Positions 1 through 7,004 of a DNA stretch of 64,000 nucleotides are shown here, piece after piece. The notes under the pieces are model-generated. The model saw only the letters and a program-made list of their open reading frames with translations, did not search any database and was not told the origin of the DNA. Source of the DNA: Halisarca cf. caerulea (Eukaryota; Porifera; Demospongiae; Chondrillida; Halisarcidae); NCBI GenBank assembly GCA_963170055.1, contig CAUJGJ010000107.1:104095-168094 (forward strand), written 5' to 3'. The first letter of the stretch is position 1; every line of letters starts with the position of its first letter. A program made the translations under genes and the position numbers.

Positions 1-33
1 CCCTAACGTCTAACCCTAACCCTAACCCTAACC

Positions 34-74
<41 letters not shown>

Positions 75-94
75 CCCTAACCCTAACCCTAACC

Positions 95-135
<41 letters not shown>

Positions 136-201
136 CCCTAACCCTAACCCTAACCCTAACCACCCTAACCCTAACCCTAACCCTAACCCTAACCCCTAAC
201 C

Positions 202-242
<41 letters not shown>

Positions 243-393
243 CCCTAACCCTAACCCTAACCCTAACCCTAACCCTAACCCTAACCCTAACCCTAACCCC
301 TAACCCTAACCCTAACCCTAACCCTAACCCTAACCCTAACCCTAACCCTAACCCTAACACCCTAACCCTAACCACCTAACCCTAACCCTAACC

Positions 394-434
<41 letters not shown>

Positions 435-508
435 CCCTAACCCTAACCCTAACCCTAACCCTAACCCTAACCCTAACCCTAACCCTAACCCTAACCCTAA
501 CCCTAACC

Positions 509-549
<41 letters not shown>

Positions 550-2497
550 CCCTAACCCTAACCCTAACCCTAACCCTAACCTAACCCTAACCCTAACCCT
601 AACCCTAACCCTAACCCTAACCCTAACCCTAACCCTAACCCTAACCCTAACCCTAACCCTAACCCTAACCCTAACCCTAACCCTAACCCTAACCCTAACC
701 CTAACCCTAACCCTAACCCTAACCCTAACCCTAACCCTAACCCTAACCCTAACCCTAACCCTAACCCTAACCCTAACCCTAACCCTAACCCTAACCCTAA
801 CCCTAACCCTAACCCTAACCCTAACCCTAACCCTAACCCTAACCCTAACCCTAACCCTAACCCTAACCCTAACCCTAACCCTAACCCTAACCCTAACCCT
901 AACCCTAACCCTAACCCTAACCCTAACCCTAACCCTAACCCTAACCCTAACCCTAACCCTAACCCTAACCCTAACCCTAACCCTAACCCTAACCCTAACC
1001 CTAACCCTAACCCTAACCCTAACCCTAACCCTAACCCTAACCCTAACCCTAACCCTAACCCTAACCCTAACCCTAACCCTAACCCTAACCCTAACCCTAA
1101 CCCTAACCCTAACCCTAACCCTAACCCTAACCCTAACCCTAACCCTAACCCTAACCCTAACCCTAACCCTAACCCTAACCCTAACCCTAACCCTAACCCT
1201 AACCCTAACCCTAACCCTAACCCTAACCCTAACCCTAACCCTAACCCTAACCCTAACCCTAACCCTAACCCTAACCCTAACCCTAACCCTAACCCTAACC
1301 CTAACCCTAACCCTAACCCTAACCCTAACCCTAACCCTAACCCTAACCCTAACCCTAACCCTAACCCTAACCCTAACCCTAACCCTAACCCTAACCCTAA
1401 CCCTAACCCTAACCCTAACCCTAACCCTAACCCTAACCCTAACCCTAACCCTAACCCTAACCCTAACCCTAACCCTAACCCTAACCCTAACCCTAACCCT
1501 AACCCTAACCCTAACCCTAACCCTAACCCTAACCCTAACCCTAACCCTAACCCTAACCCTAACCCTAACCCTAACCCTAACCCTAACCCTAACCCTAACC
1601 CTAACCCTAACCCTAACCCTAACCCTAACCCTAACCCTAACCCTAACCCTAACCCTAACCCTAACCCTAACCCTAACCCTAACCCTAACCCTAACCCTAA
1701 CCCTAACCCTAACCCTAACCCTAACCCTAACCCTAACCCTAACCCTAACCCTAACCCTAACCCTAACCCTAACCCTAACCCTAACCCTAACCCTAACCCT
1801 AACCCTAACCCTAACCCTAACCCTAACCCTAACCCTAACCCTAACCCTAACCCTAACCCTAACCCTAACCCTAACCCTAACCCTAACCCTAACCCTAACC
1901 CTAACCCTAACCCTAACCCTAACCCTAACCCTAACCCTAACCCTAACCCTAACCCTAACCCTAACCCTAACCCTAACCCTAACCCTAACCCTAACCCTAA
2001 CCCTAACCCTAACCCTAACCCTAACCCTAACCCTAACCCTAACCCTAACCCTAACCCTAACCCTAACCCTAACCCTAACCCTAACCCTAACCCTAACCCT
2101 AACCCTAACCCTAACCCTAACCCTAACCCTAACCCTAACCCTAACCCTAACCCTAACCCTAACCCTAACCCTAACCCTAACCCTAACCCTAACCCTAACC
2201 CTAACCCTAACCCTAACCCTAACCCTAACCCTAACCCTAACCCTAACCCTAACCCTAACCCTAACCCTAACCCTAACCCTAACCCTAACCCTAACCCTAA
2301 CCCTAACCCTAACCCTAACCCTAACCCTAACCCTAACCCTAACCCTAACCCTAACCCTAACCCTAACCCCTAACCCTAACCCTAACCCTAACCCTAACCC
2401 TAACCCCTAACCCTAACCCTAACCCTAACCCTAACCCTAACCCTAACCCTAACCCTAACCCTAACCCTAACCCTAACCCTAACCCTAACCCTAACCC
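1..2497. repeat. Terminal telomere array, (CCCTAA)n
   Basis: Roughly 415 tandem CCCTAA hexamers, the C-rich strand of a TTAGGG telomere. With the array at base 1 and CCCTAA reading inward, this is the left tip of a chromosome. The first ~585 bases contain interruptions: an odd CGTC near base 8, CCCTAAA heptamers near 53, 115, 222, 414 and 530, CACCC insertions near 162 and 358, and short or long C runs. From ~585 to ~2365 the array looks perfect, followed by two CCCCTAA variants near 2367 and 2404. The array ends in CCCTTTTACTT at about 2497. The true telomere is probably longer than the assembled part. Confidence 0.98.
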
Positions 2498-3298
2498 TTT
2501 TACTTAAAATACTTATAAAAATTTTCGTAACCCTAACCCTAATTTTTGGAAAAAATGTTCTTAGATTCTTACAAAAAGTCCAAAAATGACCTTTAAAAAA
2601 GTGACCTTTAAAATGACCTTTGACCTTCAATAATAAAAATACACCCAATATAATAAGATTGACCTTTGACATACCTATTGACCTTAGTAAAGCATAGTAA
2701 ATTGATTTAAATAACCTTTACAATCTTTGACCTTAACCCTAATATACTTAAACTTTTCCTAAAAATTTCTTGGAAATTAAAATATTGTTTTCGCATGTTT
2801 AATGCATGACAAACCTGCTCGTAAACAGTATTGAGCAATCGCACCTATGTATGTCGCAATATACGCAAAAATGTATCATACGTATATTCACATACTATAA
2901 GAAAGAAGCCGTAACTCCGCCCACAAGTAATTTGTTAGGTCAAAAACAAGTATGTCGCAATATCTTCGCATGGTCTATCGTATCCATATGTCGGAATTGC
3001 ATAATTGCTATATTAATTAGCAGTGGTCCAGTTAAAGTGAGGATTTATGTATCTCCTATACTGTGTATAATATGCAAACAATATATACGTCATTCTTAAC
3101 GATATTCAATGCTGATTAACATACAATTAAAAAAATTCGGAAATAATAACTTTTGTTTTGAATTTTTTCTTTCAAACGCCATTTTCTCGAAAATTAATTA
3201 GGGTTTACCCCCCATACATTAGGTCAGAAGTAATCATTTTTAAAGAGCTATCGAATGATACCAATATTGTACCCTAAAGCCTTTGGGGGAAAGCCTGA
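2498..3298. other. AT-rich subtelomeric island between two telomere tracts
   Basis: About 800 bases of AT-rich, apparently single-copy DNA separating the terminal telomere from the interstitial tract. It holds stray telomere fragments: two hexamers at 2528-2542, one AACCCTAA at 2735-2742, and a TTAGGGTTT near 3197. It also holds the TGACCTT cluster described separately. A 97-codon plus-strand open frame (2806-3099) has no recognisable domain, and part of it comes from a short local repeat (TATGTCGCAATAT at about 2849 and 2951), so I do not call it a gene. The last 17 bases (3284-3300, TGGGGGAAAGCCTGAAA) match 5231-5246 except for one A, so a sliver of the 62-bp repeat family may abut the interstitial telomere. 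I see nothing else in this stretch. Confidence 0.8.
2587..2734 (-). promoter_or_regulatory. Cluster of AAGGTCA nuclear-receptor-type half-sites
   Basis: TGACCTT occurs at 2587, 2602, 2614, 2621, 2660, 2679 and 2728, always in the same orientation, in under 150 bp. On the minus strand each is AAGGTCA, the extended half-site recognised by nuclear receptors (SF-1/ERR/FTZ-F1 type monomers). At 2614-2626 two copies with a 1-base gap give TGACCTTTGACCT, the complement of a perfect DR1 element of the HNF4/COUP-TF/RXR type. Positions 2660-2672 are an imperfect DR1. The last copy runs directly into AACCCTAA. The motif count is read from the sequence; regulatory function is inference. It could instead be a simple degenerate repeat. 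Confidence 0.4.
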
Positions 3299-3754
3299 AA
3301 CCCTAACCCTAACCCTAACCCTAACCCTAACCCTAACCCTAACCCTAACCCCTAACCCTAACCCTAACCCTAACCCTAACCCTAACCCCTAACCCCTAAC
3401 CCTAACCCTAACCCTAACCCTAACCCTAACCCTAACCCTAACCCTAACCCTAACCCTAACCCTAACCCTAACCCTAACCCTAACCCTAACCCTAACCCTA
3501 ACCCTAACCCTAACCCTAACCCTAACCCTAACCCTAACCCTAACCCTAACCCTAACCCTAACCCTAACCCTAACCCTAACCCTAACCCTAACCCTAACCC
3601 TAACCCTAACCCTAACCCTAACCCTAACCCTAACCCTAACCCTAACCCTAACCCTAACCCTAACCCTAACCCTAACCCTAACCCTAACCCTAACCCTAAC
3701 CCTAACCCTAACCCTAACCCTAACCCTAACCCTAACCCTAACCCTAACCCTAAC
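3299..3754. repeat. Interstitial telomeric tract, (CCCTAA)n
   Basis: About 75 CCCTAA hexamers in the same orientation as the terminal telomere, starting after GCCTGAAA at 3300 and ending where the motif inverts at about 3755. A few CCCCTAA variants lie near 3350-3390; the rest looks perfect. Such a homogeneous internal tract, only 800 bp from the terminal array, suggests either a former chromosome end capped by new sequence or a telomere fragment captured during repair. An assembly join between two telomeric reads is the alternative. Confidence 0.97.
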
Positions 3755-3918
3755 CGCTAGGGTTACCGCTAGGGTTACCGCTAGGGTTACCGCTAGGGTT
3801 ACCGCTAGGCTTACCGCTAGGCTTACCGCTAGGCTTACCGTTAGGGTTACCGTTAGGGTTACCGTTAGGGTTACCGTTAGGGTTACCGTTAGGGTTACCG
3901 TTAGGGTTACCGTTAGGG
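3755..3918. repeat. 12-bp composite telomere-variant repeat, inverted
   Basis: Thirteen complete 12-bp units plus a partial one. In order: four CGCTAGGGTTAC (3755-3802), three CGCTAGGCTTAC (3803-3838), six CGTTAGGGTTAC (3839-3910), then CGTTAGGG. Each unit fuses one TTAGGG-like hexamer with one TTACCG hexamer. The TAGGG motif is inverted relative to the CCCTAA tract immediately to the left. The junction forms a hairpin: AACCCTA at 3746-3752, a 5-base loop, TAGGGTT at 3758-3764. Variants are grouped in blocks, as expected if the array grew by successive local duplications. Confidence 0.95.
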
Positions 3919-4215
3919 GACGTGTGGTGGCGTGGAAAATTGAAATATTCACCACAGGAAATGTTCCCTTTGATGTAAGACACCGTGTGGAGATGTTGGA
4001 AGTTAAAATTTTCACGAGAAGTTTATCCGTTGATGCAGGAGTCCATGTGCAGGCGTGTGAAATTGAAATTTTCATACCAAGAAGTAATCCCTTTGATGTG
4101 AGAAGCCATCTTGAAGCGTGATAAATTATTTTTACAACAGGAAGTGTTCCTTTTCGTGCAGGAAGCCATGTAATTTCATGGGAAATGGCAATTTTCATCT
4201 CATGATGATTTCCCT
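3919..4215. repeat. Degenerate ~62-bp minisatellite, block 1
   Basis: About five diverged units of a 60-64 bp repeat. The core is GAAGTGTTCCCTTTGATG, followed about 9 bases later by AGCCATGTGGAGGCGTGG and then GAAATTGAAATTTTCACC. Core anchors are at 3958, 4018, 4081 and 4141, with a fifth cut at 4212 by the transposon insertion. The block begins directly after the 12-bp composite repeat. The same family resumes after the transposon and continues to the satellite boundary. No protein function is evident. Confidence 0.85.
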
Positions 4216-4219
4216 TTAA
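4216..4219. repeat. TTAA target-site duplication, left
   Basis: TTAA immediately outside the left terminal inverted repeat, matching the TTAA at 5227-5230. Confidence 0.88.
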
Positions 4220-4233
4220 CCGTTAAACATTCC
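4220..4233 (+). repeat. Left terminal inverted repeat
   Basis: CCGTTAAACATTCC; pairs with the right end (complement CCCTTAAACATTCC) at 13 of 14 positions. The CC start is typical of piggyBac-group termini. Confidence 0.88.
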
Positions 4234-4235
4234 AA

Positions 4236-4251
4236 AGCCACTTAAGTGGCT
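4236..4251. repeat. Left subterminal palindrome
   Basis: AGCCACTTAAGTGGCT is a perfect 16-bp palindrome starting two bases inside the left terminal repeat. It corresponds to the internal repeat of piggyBac ends and is a likely transposase-binding site by analogy. Confidence 0.75.
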
Positions 4252-4505
4252 CGCGCACATAAACTGCAAAAGTTCCAATTTTCTTCGTTGATTTTTTATA
4301 TGTAAAGTTTAGGCCTAGTTTCTACTATTGATTGGCACATTTTCTTATAGTTTGGTAGTAATGCGTTCTGTACTATAGCTGAAACATTCTATGTAAAGAT
4401 TACTGTTATACAAGTTATTCCTATGCATATACGTGTTATTATACTTAGAATATGCAGTTATGCGAAGTTATAGTCTAGTATACGGATTGTTCTTTACGGC
4501 AAAGT

Positions 4506-4802
4506 ATGGAGAAGGGCAGTGAAGCGCCGGATTGTGGAGATTACCTCCTTGCAGGTAAAGGATATTCTCACATGCTCGTTCTTTGTGCTTCAGACAAGAC
4601 AAACCATCGTTTTGGAAGCTTTACAGGGGGATTTGACGTTTGTAGAATCGTCCAGATGGTGGGGCCATCCGAGGAAATTTGTCGTTTACGTTTCTTGCAT
4701 TTGTACTTGGACATAATCTCCTTTGCCATCTTCGGTGTGCTCTTTCAATGTCGTGTTGAAGCACCGAAGAAATTTACGCGTCAAAGTATGCAAGTTGATT
4801 AG
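4506..4802 (+). other. Unrecognised 98-codon open frame inside the transposon
   Basis: This frame starts at an ATG with a good Kozak context (A at -3, G at +4) and ends at TAG. It encodes a mixed-composition 98-residue peptide that is cysteine-rich in its first two thirds, with a hydrophobic patch near residues 67-80 and a basic stretch (KKFTR) near 88-92. I recognise no domain. The antisense strand of the same segment (4568-4729) has a 53-codon frame with a KCKKRKR basic cluster near residues 9-16, so which strand (if either) was coding is unclear. It could be a decayed exon carried by the element or chance. Low confidence. Confidence 0.12.
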
Positions 4803-5161
4803 ACAGTCGACTAGAAAGTAGAAGAGACGCATTCACCAATGCCTTGACTTTTAGCTGCAACTTTTCCTTTTTTTTTCTGTCAATGTATTTTCAGTGTTAA
4901 ATGTGTAGTTGCGTTGAATTTTGTAACGAAATGTTTACCAGCCGATTGATAACGTATGTATATACAAGTTTACAAATTTAGGTACGTAGTACTTACAGGT
5001 TTGGAGGCCAATACGAAGTTTTCCGTAGAAAATGGAACACCAAGACTTGTATGAAGATCTCACTAGCTATAAACTACATTCGGGACAAGCTAGAAGTTTC
5101 CTACAAGTCAACAGAACAGCAGAAAACTTTTGGCAAAAACAACCTATTTTCACACCGCAAA

Positions 5162-5177
5162 AGCCACTCAAGTGGCT
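5162..5177. repeat. Right subterminal palindrome
   Basis: AGCCACTCAAGTGGCT differs from the left palindrome at one central base and lies within AAAGCCACT...AGTGGCTTT. The spacer to the right terminal repeat is about 33 bp, far longer than the left spacer. Confidence 0.75.
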
Positions 5178-5212
5178 TTGGAACGTTCGCTCAAAATTTC
5201 AAAATGGGAATT

Positions 5213-5226
5213 GGAATGTTTAAGGG
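5213..5226 (-). repeat. Right terminal inverted repeat
   Basis: GGAATGTTTAAGGG, complement CCCTTAAACATTCC, matches the left terminus at 13 of 14 bases. Confidence 0.88.
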
Positions 5227-5230
5227 TTAA
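5227..5230. repeat. TTAA target-site duplication, right
   Basis: TTAA directly outside the right terminus. The sequence after it (TGGGGGAAGCC) resumes the interrupted 62-bp repeat. Confidence 0.88.
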
Positions 5231-5688
5231 TGGGGGAAGCCTGAAATCTGGAAACTGTTTAATTTGAAATTTAAATTTTCATTACAGATAGTTTTTTTTT
5301 ATGCGGGTCCCCATGTGTTGTTGTGGGAAATGGAAATTTTCATGGTTAGGGTAGTTTTCCTTTTGATCCTGAGAGTTATGTGAGGCGTGGGAAATTGAAT
5401 TTTCACCCCAAGAAGTGTTCCCTTTATTGCTATTTGCCATATTTTCGGTAAAAATTTCAATTTTCACAACAGGAAGTGTTCCCTTTGATGTGAGAAGCCA
5501 TGTGGAGTTTTGAGTTATTTAAAATTTTCAACACAGGAAGTGTTCCCTTTGATGCATTCAACCATGTGGAGTCGTGGGAAATTGTTATTTATTCCACGGG
5601 AAGTTTTCCCTTTGACGCTGAAAGCCATGTTTGGCGTTTGAAATGGAAACTTAACCACAGGAAGTATTCATTTTTAAAGTCATATAGT
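5231..5688. repeat. Degenerate ~62-bp minisatellite, block 2
   Basis: About seven units continuing the repeat cut by the transposon. Core GAAGTGTTCC-type anchors are at 5412, 5473, 5537, 5600 and 5661 (spacings 61, 64, 63, 61), with weaker units near 5290 and 5350. The last unit breaks off after TTTTTAAAGTCATATAG, where the 21-bp array begins. Units share GGAA...TTCC and the AT-rich GAAATTGAAATTTTC segment. Confidence 0.85.
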
Positions 5689-5910
5689 TGTACCGGTATA
5701 GCAATGAGCTGTACTGGTATGGCAACGATCTGTACTGGTATGGCAATGAGCTGTACTGGTATGGCAATGAGCTGTACCTTTATGTCAATGCGCTGTACCG
5801 GTATTGCAATGCGCTGTACGGGTATAGCAATCAGTTGTACCAGTATAGTAATGAGCTGTACTTGTATAGCAACGAGCTGTACTTTGAAATAGAAATTTTC
5901 ACCACAGGAA
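5415..5910. repeat. 496-bp tandem duplication, copy 1
   Basis: Everything from GTGTTCCCTTTATTGC at 5415 recurs 496 bp downstream. The unit holds part of the 62-bp repeats plus a complete 21-bp array. I saw only two substitutions between copies, both in the 21-bp array (near 5820 and 5836 against 6316 and 6332). Both edges fall inside the recurring GGAAGTGTTCC core, which points to unequal exchange between 62-bp units. Confidence 0.93.
5689..5883. repeat. 21-bp minisatellite, copy 1
   Basis: Nine 21-bp units, TGTACTGGTATGGCAATGAGC and variants, starting at 5689 and every 21 bases to 5857, plus a partial TGTACT at 5878. Because 21 is a multiple of three, heptapeptide repeats stay open in two plus frames and one minus frame (for example LYWYGNE). 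That is an arithmetic effect, not evidence of coding. Units vary at internal positions. Confidence 0.95.
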
Positions 5911-6406
5911 GTGTTCCCTTTATTGCTATTTGCCATATTTTCGGTAAAAATTTCAATTTTCACAACAGGAAGTGTTCCCTTTGATGTGAGAAGCCATGTG
6001 GAGTTTTGAGTTATTTAAAATTTTCAACACAGGAAGTGTTCCCTTTGATGCATTCAACCATGTGGAGTCGTGGGAAATTGTTATTTATTCCACGGGAAGT
6101 TTTCCCTTTGACGCTGAAAGCCATGTTTGGCGTTTGAAATGGAAACTTAACCACAGGAAGTATTCATTTTTAAAGTCATATAGTTGTACCGGTATAGCAA
6201 TGAGCTGTACTGGTATGGCAACGATCTGTACTGGTATGGCAATGAGCTGTACTGGTATGGCAATGAGCTGTACCTTTATGTCAATGCGCTGTACCGGTAT
6301 TGCAATGCGCTGTACTGGTATAGCAATCAGCTGTACCAGTATAGTAATGAGCTGTACTTGTATAGCAACGAGCTGTACTTTGAAATAGAAATTTTCACCA
6401 CAGGAA
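5911..6406. repeat. 496-bp tandem duplication, copy 2
   Basis: Near-identical second copy of 5415-5910, including the same partial 62-bp units and the 21-bp array. Identity ends just after 6406, where CCCTTTATTGC is replaced by CCTTTTGATGCGG, the ordinary 62-bp core. Confidence 0.93.
6185..6379. repeat. 21-bp minisatellite, copy 2
   Basis: Second copy of the nine-unit 21-bp array, offset by exactly 496 bp from the first and with the same internal variants in the same order. It was therefore copied as a block rather than expanded independently. Confidence 0.95.
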
Positions 6407-6756
6407 GTGTTCCTTTTGATGCGGGAAGCCATCTGGAGGCATGGTAAATTGAAATTTTCATTTAAGGAAGTGTTCCCTTTGAAGAGGGAAGCCATCTAGA
6501 GTCGTGGGAATTTGAAATTTTCAACAAGGAAGTGTTCTCTTTGATGTGGTAAGCCATGTGGAGTAATGGGAAAAAAAATTTTCAACAAGGAAGTGTTCCA
6601 TTTGATGTGGGGAGTTATCTGGTGGCGTGGGAAATTAAAATTTACACCTCAGGCAGTGTTCCCTTTCATGCAGGAAACTATGTGGTTGCGTGGGAAATTG
6701 AAAATTGACAACAGGAAGAAATCCTTTGGTTGCTGGAAGCATTCTCCAGTCGTCGG
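6380..6756. repeat. Degenerate ~62-bp minisatellite, block 3
   Basis: About six further units with GGAAGTGTTCC-type cores near 6404, 6467, 6528, 6590, 6653 and a decayed one near 6714. The array then changes abruptly, at GTCGTCGGAA, to the 104-bp satellite at about 6757. I see no single-copy DNA between the two families. Confidence 0.85.
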
Positions 6757-7004
6757 AATTTGTCCAGTGGGAATGTACTTGGTGCTAGTGCCAAATATTC
6801 GTATTAGCACCAGCATATCCAACACAATAAAAATACGCCCTAAATCTTAAGAAACTTCATGTGTGTCCACTGGGAATGTGCGTGGTGCTAGTGCCAAATA
6901 TTGGCATTAGCACCAGCATATCCAACACTACACAAATATGCTCACAGCACTTAAAAAACTTCATATTTGTCCACTAGGAATGTGCATGGTGCTAGAGACA
7001 AATA
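6757..7004 (+). repeat. Divergent edge monomers of the satellite
   Basis: The first two to three monomers carry many private changes (CCAGTGGGAATGTACTTGG, CACAATAAAAATACGCCCTAA, TAGAGACAAATATTAG near 6994) compared with the interior. This is the usual decay at the edge of a tandem array, where homogenisation is weak. Confidence 0.8.

Larger units (their letters stand above)
4220..5226. mobile_element. piggyBac-like non-autonomous transposon, ~1.0 kb
   Basis: A 1007-bp insertion flanked by TTAA on both sides (4216-4219 and 5227-5230), the target site specific to the piggyBac superfamily. The termini are 14-bp inverted repeats differing at one base. Each end carries a subterminal AGCCACTTAAGTGGCT-type palindrome, almost adjacent to the left terminus and ~33 bp from the right terminus. 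This copies the asymmetric terminal-repeat/spacer/internal-repeat plan of classical piggyBac (short spacer at one end, about 31 bp at the other). Removing the element and one TTAA restores CCCTTTAATGGGGGAAGCC, which aligns without gaps to the 62-bp repeat core CCCTTTGATGCGGGAAGCC. At 1 kb it is too short for the ~600-residue transposase, and I recognise no transposase fragment, so it would need a transposase supplied in trans. Confidence 0.88.

Noticed and set aside
53..535. Plant-type CCCTAAA telomere heptamers
   Set aside because: Only a handful of scattered cases in the noisy distal part; the array is otherwise hexameric, so they are variants or sequencing errors.
2806..3099. 97-codon plus-strand open frame in the AT-rich island
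   Set aside because: No recognisable domain, and part of it is a short internal repeat. Length is plausible by chance.
5032..5223. 63-codon open frame at the right end of the transposon
   Set aside because: It runs through the subterminal palindrome and terminal inverted repeat, so it is unlikely to be coding.
5500..6495. Overlapping open frames of 87-136 codons across the 21-bp arrays
   Set aside because: They arise because a 21-bp period keeps frames open. Duplicated frames at a 496-bp offset reflect the block duplication, not paralogous genes.
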